The translations under genes and the position numbers were made by a program. A stretch of DNA of 64,000 bases from NCBI GenBank assembly GCA_947624555.1, contig CANQKW010000002.1, positions 97,282 to 161,281 of the forward strand, given 5' to 3'. This DNA comes from an uncultured Clostridia bacterium. Its GTDB lineage: Bacteria; Bacillota; Clostridia; Oscillospirales; Ruminococcaceae. The notes under the pieces were generated by a model that did not search any database, had not been told where the DNA came from, and worked only from the letters and a program-made list of their open reading frames with translations. Of this stretch, positions 8,490 through 18,011 are shown piece by piece; the stretch's first letter is position 1, and each line of letters begins with the position of its first letter.

Positions 8490-8828
8490 ATGTCTAAAGA
8501 TTTAGAGCTTGAAAAGAGCTCTCCCGAAAGTGAAGAGGCAAACGACAGCTCAAAAAAGAGCGATGAAAAGACTAAAAAGGACGATAAGTCGGCAAAGAAG
8601 TCGGCTGACAGCAAGGATAAGAAGTCTGCAAAGGCAAAAAAGCCGAAAAAAGGACTGATAAAGTACCTTAAAGACGCAAAATCCGAATTTAAGAAGGTTG
8701 TCTGGCCGACGCCGAAGGAAACAACTCGAAATACGGTTGTGGTCGTTGTTGTGTGCCTGCTGGCAGGTCTTTTCGTGTTCGGACTTGATTCGCTGTTCCG
8801 TCTTTTGAACAATTTGCTGTTCCATTGA
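8490..8828 (+). CDS. secE: preprotein translocase subunit SecE with long charged N-terminus
   Basis: SecE is the essential single-span subunit of SecYEG. The C-terminal 60 residues carry the family core: YLKDAKSEFKKVVWPTPKET followed by one membrane helix (VVVVVVCLLAGLFVFGLDSLF). The first ~50 residues are an unusual low-complexity extension rich in Lys, Ser, Asp and Glu. The total length is 112 aa, against about 60-75 aa for typical Gram-positive SecE. The ATG at 8490 follows GGGAGG. Its position between rpmG and nusG is the conserved bacterial order. Confidence 0.95.
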   Translation: MSKDLELEKSSPESEEANDSSKKSDEKTKKDDKSAKKSADSKDKKSAKAKKPKKGLIKYLKDAKSEFKKVVWPTPKETTRNTVVVVVVCLLAGLFVFGLDSLFRLLNNLLFH

Positions 8829-8843
8829 TTTACGGGGGTAAAT

Positions 8844-9371
8844 ATGGCTGACTCAGAAGCAAAATGGTATATTCTTCATACCTATTCGGGATATGAGAAT
8901 AAAGTAGCCGCAGATATAATGAAACTCGTAGAAAACAGAAATCTTCATCACCTTATCGAGGACGTTATGTTTCCGACAGTTACCAGGACCGTTGAAAAGG
9001 AAAACGGCAAGGTGGTAGAGGTCGAAGATAAGGTTTATCCGGGATATGTTTTCGTGAAAATGGTTGAAACCAACGAGTCGTGGTATATTTGCAGAAACAC
9101 CAGAGGAGTCACAGGATTTGTGGGTCCCGAGGGAAAACCTACGCCGCTTTCCGAGGCAGAGGTAAGAAACCTTGAGCAGGGAAGAAAGGAAACCGTTGCC
9201 AACTTTGAAAAAGGCGACAGGGTCGTTATCCGTCAAGGTGTGCTGGAAGGTTTCGAGGGAACTGTTTCCGAGGTCGACGAGGACAAAAAGACCGTTGTGG
9301 TGGACGTATTCAATATGTTCGGAGAGGCAACGCCCACTACGCTTGAAATCACAGCAATCAAGAAAATTTAA
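8844..9371 (+). CDS. nusG: transcription termination/antitermination protein NusG
   Basis: NusG binds RNA polymerase and modulates pausing, Rho action and transcription-translation coupling. The 175-aa protein has the NGN domain ([16 protein letters not shown], then [10 protein letters not shown] and the GVTGFVG segment) and a C-terminal KOW domain ([19 protein letters not shown] at about residues 120-140). The length is standard. It starts 15 bp after secE and precedes rplK. Confidence 0.97.
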   Translation: MADSEAKWYILHTYSGYENKVAADIMKLVENRNLHHLIEDVMFPTVTRTVEKENGKVVEVEDKVYPGYVFVKMVETNESWYICRNTRGVTGFVGPEGKPTPLSEAEVRNLEQGRKETVANFEKGDRVVIRQGVLEGFEGTVSEVDEDKKTVVVDVFNMFGEATPTTLEITAIKKI

Positions 9372-9403
9372 TCGTTTTTCAAAAAATATGGAGGAAAAAT
9401 GCT

Positions 9404-9829
9404 ATGGCACAGAAGGTAGTAGGATTTATCAAGCTGCAAATTCCCGCAGGTAAAGCAACACCTGCTCCGCCTGTAGGACCTGCACTCGGTCAGCACGGCG
9501 TAAATATTATGGCGTTTACGAAAGAGTTTAACGAGCGTACAAAGGATAAGGCAGGACTTATTATTCCTGTAGTTATTACGGTATACGCCGACAGAAGTTT
9601 CTCTTTTATAACCAAAACTCCGCCCGCTGCGGTTCTGATCAAGAAGGCTTGCAAGCTGGAAAAGGCGTCGGGTACGCCTAATAAGACAAAGGTCGCTAAG
9701 ATTACCAGAGCTCAGCTCAAGGAAATCGCTGAAATGAAGATGCCGGACTTGAACGCTGCAAATATCGACTCCGCTATTTCTATGATAGCAGGTACTTGCC
9801 GTTCAATGGGCGTAGAGGTTGCAGACTGA
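9404..9829 (+). CDS. rplK: 50S ribosomal protein L11
   Basis: A 141-aa L11, part of the GTPase-associated centre on 23S rRNA. The N-terminal domain has the [15 protein letters not shown] motif. The C-terminal rRNA-binding domain has [12 protein letters not shown] and ends in [10 protein letters not shown]. Length and motifs are fully typical. The ATG follows GGAGG. It precedes rplA with a 76-bp regulatory gap. Confidence 0.98.
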   Translation: MAQKVVGFIKLQIPAGKATPAPPVGPALGQHGVNIMAFTKEFNERTKDKAGLIIPVVITVYADRSFSFITKTPPAAVLIKKACKLEKASGTPNKTKVAKITRAQLKEIAEMKMPDLNAANIDSAISMIAGTCRSMGVEVAD

Positions 9830-9835
9830 ATATAA

Positions 9836-9890
9836 AGTGGGAGGATTTTATCCGTCAGTGCGGAGCGCTTGATGCTGTCCGCCGTACCAC
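9836..9890 (+). promoter_or_regulatory. L1-binding autogenous control element between rplK and rplA
   Basis: The rplK-rplA gap contains AGTGGGAGG (9836-9844) and ACCAC (9886-9890). GTGG and CCAC pair to close a stem around an internal CCG, the general pattern of bacterial L1 mRNA sites that mimic the 23S rRNA target. It ends just before the rplA ribosome-binding site (AAGGAGG at 9891), so bound L1 would block translation. The match is from memory of the family pattern. Confidence 0.6.
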
Positions 9891-9905
9891 AAGGAGGATT
9901 TTTTA

Positions 9906-10598
9906 ATGAAACACGGTAAGAAATATAACGAAAGCGTAAAGCTTATTGAAAACACAAAGCTCTACGAGAGCAACGATGCGCTTGATATTGTTTGCAAGAC
10001 CGCTAAGGCTAAATTTGATGAAACTGTTGAACTTCATATTCGCCTTGGCGTTGACTCCCGTCACGCTGACCAGCAGGTTCGCGGTGCGGTCGTTCTTCCC
10101 AACGGAACAGGTAAGAACGTAAGAACTCTTGTGTTCTGCAAGCCTGAAAAGGAGACAGAGGCAAAGGCAGCAGGTGCTGATTATATTGCTGACAATGAAA
10201 CTATCACCAAAATTCAGAACGGCTGGATGGATTTCGAGGTTGTTATTGCAACTCCCGATATGATGGGCGTTGTCGGCAGACTCGGTAAGGTTCTCGGTCC
10301 GAGAGGACTTATGCCTAACCCCAAGGCAGGTACTGTTACTCCCGATGTTGCAAAGGCTGTAACCGAGGCTAAGGCAGGTAAGATCGAGTATCGTCTTGAT
10401 AAGTCGAACATTATCCACTGCCCTATCGGAAAGGCATCTTTCGGTCCTGCAAAGCTGGAGGAGAACTTTAATGCGCTGATGGAAGCGGTTGCAAAGGCTA
10501 AGCCTGCCGCTGCCAAGGGTACCTATATCAAGAGCTGTACTGTTTCTTCGACTATGGGTCCCGGCGTAAAGGTCAACACCTTGCGTTTCGGCGTGTAA
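9906..10598 (+). CDS. rplA: 50S ribosomal protein L1
   Basis: A 230-aa L1, the mobile stalk protein of the large subunit and usual repressor of its own mRNA. Seen motifs are [17 protein letters not shown] near the N-terminus, then [20 protein letters not shown], and the C-terminal [11 protein letters not shown]. The length is normal. The ATG follows AAGGAGG. It is the last gene of this unit, closed by the terminator at 10624-10653; rplJ/rplL do not follow. Confidence 0.98.
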   Translation: MKHGKKYNESVKLIENTKLYESNDALDIVCKTAKAKFDETVELHIRLGVDSRHADQQVRGAVVLPNGTGKNVRTLVFCKPEKETEAKAAGADYIADNETITKIQNGWMDFEVVIATPDMMGVVGRLGKVLGPRGLMPNPKAGTVTPDVAKAVTEAKAGKIEYRLDKSNIIHCPIGKASFGPAKLEENFNALMEAVAKAKPAAAKGTYIKSCTVSSTMGPGVKVNTLRFGV

Positions 10599-10623
10599 GC
10601 GTATTACTATGCAATATTTTCGA

Positions 10624-10653
10624 CCGCCCGAAGAAATTCGGGCGGAAGTTTTT
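10624..10653 (+). terminator. intrinsic terminator after rplA
   Basis: A perfect 9-bp stem (CCGCCCGAA/TTCGGGCGG) closes a GAAA tetraloop and is followed by AAG and a T run. It ends the rpmG-rplA unit. Confidence 0.9.
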
Positions 10654-10738
10654 ACAGGAAATCAAGGCGGTTGTCCGAGATATTCGAGCAGAACAAATTT
10701 CGCTTTGAGTAATAAAATAATAAACAGGAGGCTTGAGG

Positions 10739-11242
10739 TTGGGATTAGCTAAAGGATTTAATCAGGTCGAAGCGGCGGCTGAAAAAGCGGTAAGAGGCAT
10801 TGTCGAAGAACACGGTTATTCGCTGTGGGACGTTGTTTTCGTGAAAGAGGGCGCTGCGTGGTATTTGAGAATATTGATAGACAAACCCGAAGGAGTGTCT
10901 ATCGACGACTGCACGTCGATTGACGGCTTGATAAACGCCGTTATAGACGAACAGCCGTTTATCGACAAAATTGATTACCTTGAAATCGGCTCTGCCGGTC
11001 TTGAAAGAGCAATTCGCCGTGAGGAACAGCTCAGATCTTCGCTTAAAAAGAAAATTGTGCTGAAAACCTACAAGCTTTGCGAGGGATTGCCCGAAAAGAA
11101 CGTAAAATGTGTACTCGACGATTTTGATGGGGAAAATATTGTTGTTTCGGGAGATTTCGGACAGGTAAAACTCGCTTTGGCAAATGTTTCGGCAATAAAT
11201 TATGACGATTTTGACGATTTTGAAAATTTAATGGAGGTATAA
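10739..11242 (+). CDS. rimP: ribosome maturation factor RimP
   Basis: RimP is needed for 30S subunit maturation. The 167-aa protein has the N-terminal domain typical of the family (VRGIVEEHGYSLWDVVFVKEG, then LRILIDKPEGVSIDDC) and the LEIGSAGLERAIR segment, followed by the SH3-like C-terminal domain. The start is TTG at 10739, with AGGAGG at 10726-10731 seven bases upstream; an in-frame TTG at 10733 is too close to that site. It is followed 6 bp later by nusA, the conserved rimP-nusA order. Confidence 0.95.
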   Translation: MGLAKGFNQVEAAAEKAVRGIVEEHGYSLWDVVFVKEGAAWYLRILIDKPEGVSIDDCTSIDGLINAVIDEQPFIDKIDYLEIGSAGLERAIRREEQLRSSLKKKIVLKTYKLCEGLPEKNVKCVLDDFDGENIVVSGDFGQVKLALANVSAINYDDFDDFENLMEV

Positions 11243-11248
11243 GGGAAA

Positions 11249-12445
11249 ATGGCAAGAAGAAAAACAGTTAAAGGGGAAGACTACGGAGATATTTACGAAA
11301 ATCTCGCTTTGCTCGCCGAAGAAAAGGGAATTTCAAGCGAAATTCTTGCTGAAAAAATCAAGTATGCGATTGAAAAGAGCTTGAAATCAAATCTTCATTT
11401 TGACGATGACGAGGAGGATTTTGTACGGGTAGATATTGACCTCAAAAATAAGGTTTTCGACGTGAGCATTATGAAAGAGGTTATCGAGGTAGTTGATACT
11501 CTTTATGAACCCGAAAAGGAAATCGTTCTCGAAGAGGCAAGAAAAATCGACCCTAAGCTGGAAGTCGGCGACAGAGTAAGATGTCCTATCGACACAAAGC
11601 TTTTTAAGAGAATTGCCGCTAAAAATGCAAAAGACCTTATTAAACAGGGATTTTCAAACGCCGAAAGACAGCATTTGAGCGAAATATGGGGAGAATACGA
11701 GAACGAGGCTGTTTCAGCCGTTGTTGAAACGGTTGAACCGAAAACTCTTCACGCTACAATTAAAATCGGAAACAACGAGGTTATGCTCCCCCGAAACGAA
11801 CAGATACCCGGAGAAACGCTTGAAGTCGGTCAGGTGATAAGAGTGTATATTTCGGGTGTTTCAAAGGAGTATAAGGAAGGCGACAAAAATCAGTATCTAA
11901 AGGTTTCCAGAACCGATAAGTGGCTTATTAAGCGTCTTTTTGAGCTTGAATGTCCCGAAATTTACGACGGTACGGTCGAAATAAAGGCTGTAAGCCGTGC
12001 TCCCGGCAGCAGAAGTAAGATTGCTGTTATCAGCAATGACCCGAATGTTGACGCTGTGGGCGCTTGTATAGGTCCTCAGAAGAGCCGTATAAATTCCGTT
12101 ACAAAGGAAATCAAGGGAGAAAAAATCGACGTCGTTTTGTACAGCGATGACCCCGAGGAGTTTATCAAACAGGCGTTAAAGCCTGCCGAGGTTCTGAAGG
12201 TCGTGATTACAAATCCTAATCCCGGAAAGCGTTCGTGCAAGGTCGTTGTTCCCGATAATCAGCTCTCGCTGGCAATCGGAAATAAGGGTCAGAATGCGTG
12301 GCTCGCCGCAAAACTTACGGGCTATAAGGTGGATATAAAGTCCGAGAGCGCCGTTAATCCCGAAGATTTTGAGGTCGTGCCGCTGGAAGTCAAGGCTGAG
12401 GAAACCCTTGCTCAGACCGAAACCGAGGAAACTTCAAAGGAGTGA
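11249..12445 (+). CDS. nusA: transcription termination/antitermination protein NusA
   Basis: NusA binds RNA polymerase and nascent RNA and controls pausing and termination. The 398-aa protein has the NusA N-terminal domain (ALLAEEKGISSEILAEKIKYA), an S1 domain (VSAVVETVEPKTLHATIKIG) and two KH domains (DAVGACIGPQKSRIN; LAIGNKGQNAWLAAKLTGY). It ends in a short acidic tail without the C-terminal acidic repeats of proteobacterial NusA, as usual for Firmicutes. It lies between rimP and rnpM (ylxR). Confidence 0.97.
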   Translation: MARRKTVKGEDYGDIYENLALLAEEKGISSEILAEKIKYAIEKSLKSNLHFDDDEEDFVRVDIDLKNKVFDVSIMKEVIEVVDTLYEPEKEIVLEEARKIDPKLEVGDRVRCPIDTKLFKRIAAKNAKDLIKQGFSNAERQHLSEIWGEYENEAVSAVVETVEPKTLHATIKIGNNEVMLPRNEQIPGETLEVGQVIRVYISGVSKEYKEGDKNQYLKVSRTDKWLIKRLFELECPEIYDGTVEIKAVSRAPGSRSKIAVISNDPNVDAVGACIGPQKSRINSVTKEIKGEKIDVVLYSDDPEEFIKQALKPAEVLKVVITNPNPGKRSCKVVVPDNQLSLAIGNKGQNAWLAAKLTGYKVDIKSESAVNPEDFEVVPLEVKAEETLAQTETEETSKE

Positions 12446-12449
12446 GTTT

Positions 12450-12719
12450 ATGCCCGAAAAGAAAATCCCTATGAGAAAGTGCATTTCCTGCGGTGAAATG
12501 ATCGGCAAGAAAGGCGCTTTGAGGATTGTGAGGGATAAGGACGGAGAAATCTCGCTCGACGAAACAGGGAAAAAATCGGGAAGAGGCGCATATATTTGCC
12601 GCGACATAAAATGCTTTGAGGCGGCAAAAAAAGGAAAACGAATCGAGCGTTCCCTTAAATGCAGTATTCCCGAAGAGATATATGAAAGCATTGAAAAGGA
12701 GCTGACGTCTGATAAATAA
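12450..12719 (+). CDS. rnpM: RNase P modulator RnpM (YlxR, DUF448)
   Basis: An 89-aa DUF448 protein. In Firmicutes this RNA-binding protein has been named RnpM for its effect on RNase P. Seen features are the N-terminal PMRKCISCGEMIGKK motif, then LRIVRD and GRGAYICRD, which form the small nucleic-acid-binding fold. The ATG at 12450 follows AAGGAGTG. It is always found in the nusA-ylxR-ylxQ-infB string, as here. Its last 11 bases overlap the proposed start of ylxQ. Confidence 0.93.
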   Translation: MPEKKIPMRKCISCGEMIGKKGALRIVRDKDGEISLDETGKKSGRGAYICRDIKCFEAAKKGKRIERSLKCSIPEEIYESIEKELTSDK

Positions 12720-13020
12720 TACGCTTAGTACGGTTTGTCTGTGCAGACGTGCAGGAAAGCTTTCTGTCGGATTTGACGCAGTTTGCGGCGAAATTTCGGG
12801 AAAAAGCCGGGGCGGCGTGATTTTAGCCGCAGATGTTTCTGCCAAAACGGAAAAAGAAATACGTTTTCTCTGCGAAAAATACAGACGTGAGGTCTTAAAA
12901 ACCGATTTTACTATGGACGAGGCGAAAGACGCCGTCGGCAAACGTGCCGGAGTTTTCTTCATAAATGACGAGGGATTGTTCGGTTCGGTAAAAAAACATA
13001 TAACTTCACAAAATGATTAG
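12709..13020 (+). CDS. ylxQ: L7Ae-family RNA-binding protein YlxQ, probable CTG start
   Basis: A K-turn-binding L7Ae/L30e-like protein of about 103 aa, next to infB in Firmicutes. The conserved N-terminus is encoded upstream of any ATG, GTG or TTG: translation from 12709 gives [20 protein letters not shown], which matches the family (L.RAGK..G), then [10 protein letters not shown] and GVFFINDEG. The frame is closed by a TGA at 12703. AAAGGAG ends seven bases before CTG 12709, so a CTG start overlapping rnpM is the best fit. A GTG at 12817 would remove a third of the fold. Confidence 0.8.
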   Translation: MINNTLSTVCLCRRAGKLSVGFDAVCGEISGKSRGGVILAADVSAKTEKEIRFLCEKYRREVLKTDFTMDEAKDAVGKRAGVFFINDEGLFGSVKKHITSQND

Positions 13021-13037
13021 TTTGGAGGAAAATTACA

Positions 13038-15755
13038 TTGCCAAGTAAACAGATAAAATACAAGGTTCAAGACATCGCAAAGGATTTGGGAGTAGACAGA
13101 TCAGAGCTTATCGAGCTGCTTGATAAGGTCTTTCCGCTTGATAATCCCAGAAAATCCACTGCGACTATTACCGCTGACGAGGTTGGATATATTCTTCAGA
13201 AGTATACCAGCCAAAACGAGGTAAATAATATAGGTCAGGCATTTGCCGCTACAAAGGATATTAAAACGCCTAAACCCGACGACGCTGAAAAAAAGCCTGC
13301 CGCTAAGAAAAAAATCGTTAAAAAGGAAGAAAATGAGGCGGCGGAAAAACCTGCCGAAAAGTCGGAAACAGTCGCTAAAAAGCCTGTTAAAAAGGGAAAA
13401 ACCGAAGAAAAAGTCCCCGAAAAGACTGAAAAGGCAGAGCCGAAAAAGGCTGCTCCCGTAAAGGAAGAACCCGTTGTAAAGGAAAAGCAGGAGACTCCTA
13501 AGCCGCCTGTTCAGGCTAAATCCGAGGTAAAGCAGGAAGTAAAGCCCGAAACAGCAAAGAAAGCTGCCGATAACCGTGACAGCCGTCCTGCCGTAAAGCC
13601 CGAAATCAAGCCCCAGAATAAAAATAACAATAATAACAATGGCGAAAAGCCAAAGCCCAAGACGCCCACAACGCCTAAAATGCCTGCGGCAAAGCCTGCC
13701 ATCGACAGCAGCAAAATCAAGGTCAACGCCCCTCCCGTTATTCAGCAGAAACAGAAGAACGAAAATGTCAAGCACGGAGAGCACGTCACCAAAAAGGTCG
13801 ATACACGTGGCAGTTATGTTGAGCTTGATAAGTATAACGAGCGCTATGAAACGATTGCACCTGCCGGAAAAATGAACAACGATAATTTCCGCAGCAAGCA
13901 GAAATTTACACAAAAGGCTCAGAAAAACGGCAAGCAGTACGGAAATAAACGTGAAAACGAGGCGCAGAAATTAAAGCGTCTTGAGCTTGAAAGAGCAAGA
14001 AAACAGCAGCTTAAAGTACAGATACCCGACGAAATCGTTGTAGGAGAGCTTGCGACACGTCTTAAAGTAACTGCGTCCGAGGTAATTAAGAAACTTTTTG
14101 CCTTGGGCGTTATGGCAAATATCAACGAAACAATTGATTTCGATACGGCGTCTTTGGTTGCGGAAGAGTTGGGCGCAAAGGTAGAAAAGGAAGTAGTCGT
14201 TACTATTGAAGAGCGTCTGTTCGAGGACATCGCAGATAAGCCCGAGGACCTTAAACCCCGTTCTCCCGTTGTTGTCGTAATGGGACACGTTGACCACGGT
14301 AAAACGTCAATTCTCGACTATATCCGCAATGCTCACGTTACTTCCACGGAGGCAGGAGGAATTACTCAGCATATCGGCGCATACCGTGTCCGTGTAGGAG
14401 AGCGCGATATAACATTCCTTGATACCCCCGGACACGAGGCGTTTACGTCTATGAGAGCGAGAGGCGCTATGATCACCGATATAGCAATTCTCGTTGTGGC
14501 AGCAGATGACGGTATTATGCCGCAGACTGTTGAGGCTATCAATCACGCAAAGGCAGCAGGAGTATCAATAATCGTTGCTATCAACAAAATTGATAAAGAG
14601 GCAGCCAATCCCGACAGAGTTAAGGAAGAGCTTACAAAATATGACCTTGTATGCGAAGATTGGGGCGGAGATGTAATCTGCGTTCCCGTTTCAGCAAAAA
14701 CAGGAGAGGGAATGGACACTCTTCTTGAAATGGTTGGTCTTACTGCCGACGTTATGGAGCTGAAGGCTAATCCCGACAGACTTGGTACGGGTGCCGTAAT
14801 TGAGGCAAGACTTGATAAAACGAGAGGTCCTATCGCAACTCTTCTGGTACAGAACGGTACACTTCACACAGGAGATATTCTTATTGCAGGAACTGCAGTC
14901 GGACGTGTTCGTGTAATGCGTGACGACAGAGGCAGGACCATAACCGAGGCAGAACCCTCTGTTCCCGTGGAAATTATGGGTCTTTCCGAAGTCCCTTCCG
15001 CAGGCGATAAATTTGCCGCCGTTGAGGACGAAAAACTTGCGAGAGAGCTTGTTGAAAAGCGCAAGCACGAGGCAAAGGAAGAGCAGTTCAAGAGCTATCA
15101 GAAGGTTACTCTTGATAATTTGTTCAGCTCGATCGAGCAGGGCGAGGTCAAGGAACTGCCTATTGTCGTAAAGGGAGACGTTCAGGGTTCGGTAGAGGCT
15201 GTTAAGCAGTCCCTTGAAAAAATCGCCAATGAAGAAGTTAAGGTTCGTGTAATTCACGGCGGCGTCGGTGCAGTAAGTGAGAGCGACGTTATGCTTGCTA
15301 TGGCTAGCGGTGCGATTATCGTCGGCTTTAACGTAAGACCCCACCCGTCGGCTGAGGAAACCGCAAAAGAAAACGGCGTTGAAATCCGTCTTTACCGTGT
15401 CATTTATGACGCTATCGAAGATATAACCGCAGCTATGAAGGGTATGCTTGCACCGAAATTCCGTGAGGTCAGCCTCGGAAGAGTTGAGGTGCGTCAGGTT
15501 TACAAGATAACAGGCGTCGGCGTAGTTGCAGGTTCTTACGTTCTTGACGGAAAAGTAACGAGAAACGGTCAGGTTCGTATCGTGCGCGACGGTATTATCG
15601 TAGGCGATGACAAAATCGCAGGACTTCAGCGTTTCAAGGACGCCGTAAAGGAAGTTGCGGCAGGATTTGAGTGCGGTATCAGCCTTGAAAAATTCACCGA
15701 CATCAAGGAAGGCGACATTTTTGAGGCTTATGTTATGGAGGAATACAGAGATTGA
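13038..15755 (+). CDS. infB: translation initiation factor IF-2
   Basis: IF-2 is the GTPase that places initiator tRNA on the ribosome. The 905-aa protein has an IF2_N module at residues 6-50 and a ~270-residue Lys/Glu/Pro/Asn-rich linker. A second IF2_N module follows ([20 protein letters not shown]). The G domain has GHVDHGKTS (G1), DTPGHE (G3) and NKID (G4). Beta-barrel domains II to IV end in the fMet-tRNA-binding C-terminal domain. The start is TTG at 13038 after GGAGG (13024-13028). It continues the nusA operon and precedes rbfA. Confidence 0.97.
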   Translation: MPSKQIKYKVQDIAKDLGVDRSELIELLDKVFPLDNPRKSTATITADEVGYILQKYTSQNEVNNIGQAFAATKDIKTPKPDDAEKKPAAKKKIVKKEENEAAEKPAEKSETVAKKPVKKGKTEEKVPEKTEKAEPKKAAPVKEEPVVKEKQETPKPPVQAKSEVKQEVKPETAKKAADNRDSRPAVKPEIKPQNKNNNNNNGEKPKPKTPTTPKMPAAKPAIDSSKIKVNAPPVIQQKQKNENVKHGEHVTKKVDTRGSYVELDKYNERYETIAPAGKMNNDNFRSKQKFTQKAQKNGKQYGNKRENEAQKLKRLELERARKQQLKVQIPDEIVVGELATRLKVTASEVIKKLFALGVMANINETIDFDTASLVAEELGAKVEKEVVVTIEERLFEDIADKPEDLKPRSPVVVVMGHVDHGKTSILDYIRNAHVTSTEAGGITQHIGAYRVRVGERDITFLDTPGHEAFTSMRARGAMITDIAILVVAADDGIMPQTVEAINHAKAAGVSIIVAINKIDKEAANPDRVKEELTKYDLVCEDWGGDVICVPVSAKTGEGMDTLLEMVGLTADVMELKANPDRLGTGAVIEARLDKTRGPIATLLVQNGTLHTGDILIAGTAVGRVRVMRDDRGRTITEAEPSVPVEIMGLSEVPSAGDKFAAVEDEKLARELVEKRKHEAKEEQFKSYQKVTLDNLFSSIEQGEVKELPIVVKGDVQGSVEAVKQSLEKIANEEVKVRVIHGGVGAVSESDVMLAMASGAIIVGFNVRPHPSAEETAKENGVEIRLYRVIYDAIEDITAAMKGMLAPKFREVSLGRVEVRQVYKITGVGVVAGSYVLDGKVTRNGQVRIVRDGIIVGDDKIAGLQRFKDAVKEVAAGFECGISLEKFTDIKEGDIFEAYVMEEYRD

Positions 15756-15785
15756 TTTCTCCTTGCGAAGTAAAGGAGATATGAA

Positions 15786-16172
15786 ATGCCTAACTTTAAT
15801 ATAAAACGGCTTAATGAAGACATTCTCAGAGAGCTTTCTGCGGCTGTTGCGGGCGTAAAAGACCCCAGAGTTGCAGACGGATTTGTGACAGTGACCCGTA
15901 CCGAGCTTACAAGCGATTTGTCATACTGCAAGGTATGGGTAGCCTGTATGGGAGGAGAAAAACGCACGGAAAAGGCTGTCGAGGGAATGAAGGCGGCAAG
16001 CGGCTATTTCAAGAAAATGATCGCCGCAAGGGTGCGTATGCGCAAAATGCCCGAGCTTATCTTTATTCCCGATAATTCTCTTGAATACAGCTCACATATC
16101 GAAGAAATAATAGCAAATCTTCCTAAGCCTGTTGACGACGAAGAAAGAGGGGACGGCAATAATGAAAATTAA
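15786..16172 (+). CDS. rbfA: 30S ribosome-binding factor RbfA
   Basis: RbfA binds immature 30S subunits and aids 16S rRNA 5' end processing. The 128-aa protein shows the KH-like core: RLNEDILRELSAAVAGVKDPRV, then VTVTRTELTSDLSYCKVWV and a C-terminal ELIFIPDNSLEYSSHIEEI. Length is normal. The start is ATG at 15786 behind AAAGGAG. Its 3' end overlaps the nrnA start by 11 bp. Confidence 0.96.
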   Translation: MPNFNIKRLNEDILRELSAAVAGVKDPRVADGFVTVTRTELTSDLSYCKVWVACMGGEKRTEKAVEGMKAASGYFKKMIAARVRMRKMPELIFIPDNSLEYSSHIEEIIANLPKPVDDEERGDGNNEN

Positions 16173-17118
16173 CGCTGAACAAGCTGCCGATTTTCTCAGG
16201 GAAAACGACAATTATCTGATTTTGATGCACAATTCTCCCGACGGAGATACGCTGGGCTGCGGCTCTGCGCTGTGTATCGCTTTGCAGAAACTCAAAAAGA
16301 AAGCAAAAGCCGTGTGTCCCGAGGAAATTCCGCACAGATTTGACTATCTTTTCAAGCCTGTTGAAAAGCAGGAGTTTGAGTATAAAAACGTAATTTGCGT
16401 CGATGTCGCCGATACAAAGCTGCTTGGAGAGATGAAAGCCGTAGGCGATACGGCAGAGCTTGCTATCGACCACCATTCTTTCCACAAAGAATATGCGAAA
16501 AGAACTTTTATAGAGCCTGACAGCGCAGCAGCCTGCGAGCTTGTCTATGCCGTGATAAAAGAGCTTGGAGTTGCGTTCGACAAAGATATTGCAAACGGCA
16601 TTTACACGGGTACTGCGACGGATACGGGCTGTTTTAAACATTCAAACGTTACGCCCCGTACGCATATTATTGCCGCAGAAATGATAGAAAGCGGAGCGGA
16701 TTATTCTTCAATAAACTACTCGATGTTTGTCGTGAAAACTCTCGGAAGAATTAAGCTTGAGCAGGAGGCTCTGAAAACAGTGCGTTATTTCGCAGAAGGA
16801 AAAGTCGCTGTTTTGACCGTTCCTCTGGCACTTGTGAACAGTATTTCCGATATTGACAGCGATGACATCGGCGCACTTGCAAATATTCCCAGGGAAATCG
16901 CAGGAGTTGAGGTAGGAATTTGCGTCAAGGAAAAGAAAGAGGGCGAATATAAGGTTTCTTTGCGTACAGGCGACAGCATTGACGCAGCGAAAATTTCGGC
17001 TCAGTTCGGGGGCGGCGGACACGCAAGAGCAGCAGGCTGCTCCTTCCACAAAACGACAATGGAAAAAACCGTCGAAACTATCGCAAATGCGTGCGTTGAG
17101 GCGTTAGAAAAGGTTTAA
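16162..17118 (+). CDS. nrnA: DHH-family phosphoesterase, NrnA-like nanoRNase/pAp phosphatase
   Basis: A 318-aa cytoplasmic phosphoesterase that degrades short RNA oligomers and may dephosphorylate pAp. The DHH domain has HNSPDGDTLGCGSAL (motif I), VDVAD (motif II) and the DHH motif in LAIDHHSFHKEY. The DHHA1 domain ends with GGGGHARAAGCSF. Length and motifs are standard. I chose ATG 16162 rather than an in-frame ACG/GTG extension at 16132. It overlaps both rbfA (11 bp) and truB (1 bp), so expression is likely coupled. Confidence 0.93.
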   Translation: MKINAEQAADFLRENDNYLILMHNSPDGDTLGCGSALCIALQKLKKKAKAVCPEEIPHRFDYLFKPVEKQEFEYKNVICVDVADTKLLGEMKAVGDTAELAIDHHSFHKEYAKRTFIEPDSAAACELVYAVIKELGVAFDKDIANGIYTGTATDTGCFKHSNVTPRTHIIAAEMIESGADYSSINYSMFVVKTLGRIKLEQEALKTVRYFAEGKVAVLTVPLALVNSISDIDSDDIGALANIPREIAGVEVGICVKEKKEGEYKVSLRTGDSIDAAKISAQFGGGGHARAAGCSFHKTTMEKTVETIANACVEALEKV

Positions 17119-18002
17119 TGAACGGAATATTGGTTATTGACAAGCCGCAGAATTTCACGTCGTTTGACGTTGTGGCTGTTGTAAGGAAAAAGTTCGGTAC
17201 GAAAAAAGTCGGTCACGGCGGCACGCTTGATCCTATGGCAACGGGCGTTCTTCCGATATTTATAGGAAACGCCACAAAAGCGGTGGATTTAGTGTGTGAT
17301 AAAAGCAAAAGCTATCGTGCGGGTTTTCGTTTGGGTTTGACTTCGGATACTCTCGATATATGGGGAGATGTTTCGGAATGTGAGCCGAAAACCATAAGCC
17401 AAAGCGTGCTGATGTCGGCTATGGAGCGGTTTAAAGGCGAAACAGAGCAAATTCCGCCGATGTACTCCGCTTTAAAGGTGAACGGACAAAAGCTCTGCGA
17501 TCTTGCCCGAAAGGGCGTTGAGGTGGAGCGAAAGTCAAGAAAAATCACGGTAAGCAGGCTTGAACTGCTTGAATTTGACGGGCAAGAGGGAATTATAGAA
17601 GTGGATTGTTCGTCGGGTACATATATTCGTTCGCTGATCGACGATATTGGTAAAGCGGCAGGCACTCGTGCTGTTATGACAAGCCTTGTCCGCACAAAAA
17701 GCTGCGGTTTCGGACTTGAAAAGTGCATAACCGCAGACGACCTCAGGACAAAATCTCCCGAAGAGATCGCGCTGTATCCTGTCGATTTTGTGTTGGGCGG
17801 ATATAAGGAAATTGTTTTGGACGAGGTCCAGCAAAGACTTTACAAAAACGGCGCAAGGCTTGACGCTGAAAGATTGTCCGAAAAGCCTCCCGTTGAAACG
17901 CTCCTCAGAATTTGTTCGGATAAAGGAGAACTTCTGGGCGTCGGAAAGGTCAGCCCCGAAAACGAGCTTATTTCCGTAAAGCGCTTTATAAGCGAAATAT
18001 AG
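17118..18002 (+). CDS. truB: tRNA pseudouridine(55) synthase TruB
   Basis: TruB makes pseudouridine 55 in the T-loop of tRNAs. The 294-aa protein starts MNGILVIDKPQNFTSFDVV and has the catalytic aspartate in HGGTLDPMATGVLP (about residue 40). Further family motifs are KSYRAGFRLG, PPMYSALKVNG and CSSGTYIRSLIDDIG. A shortened C-terminal extension follows. The start codon overlaps the nrnA stop (TAATG). Confidence 0.97.
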   Translation: MNGILVIDKPQNFTSFDVVAVVRKKFGTKKVGHGGTLDPMATGVLPIFIGNATKAVDLVCDKSKSYRAGFRLGLTSDTLDIWGDVSECEPKTISQSVLMSAMERFKGETEQIPPMYSALKVNGQKLCDLARKGVEVERKSRKITVSRLELLEFDGQEGIIEVDCSSGTYIRSLIDDIGKAAGTRAVMTSLVRTKSCGFGLEKCITADDLRTKSPEEIALYPVDFVLGGYKEIVLDEVQQRLYKNGARLDAERLSEKPPVETLLRICSDKGELLGVGKVSPENELISVKRFISEI

Positions 18003-18011
18003 GTGAATAAT

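Noticed and set aside
3757..9863. The shared word CGTCAGTGCGG at about 3757 and 9853 as a dispersed repeat
   Set aside because: An 11-base match is expected often by chance in a 64-kb window and the flanks are unrelated.
13101..13913. 270-aa reading frame on the minus strand inside infB
   Set aside because: It mirrors the Lys/Glu/Pro-rich linker of infB, giving a Leu/Phe-rich translation without ribosome site or family features.
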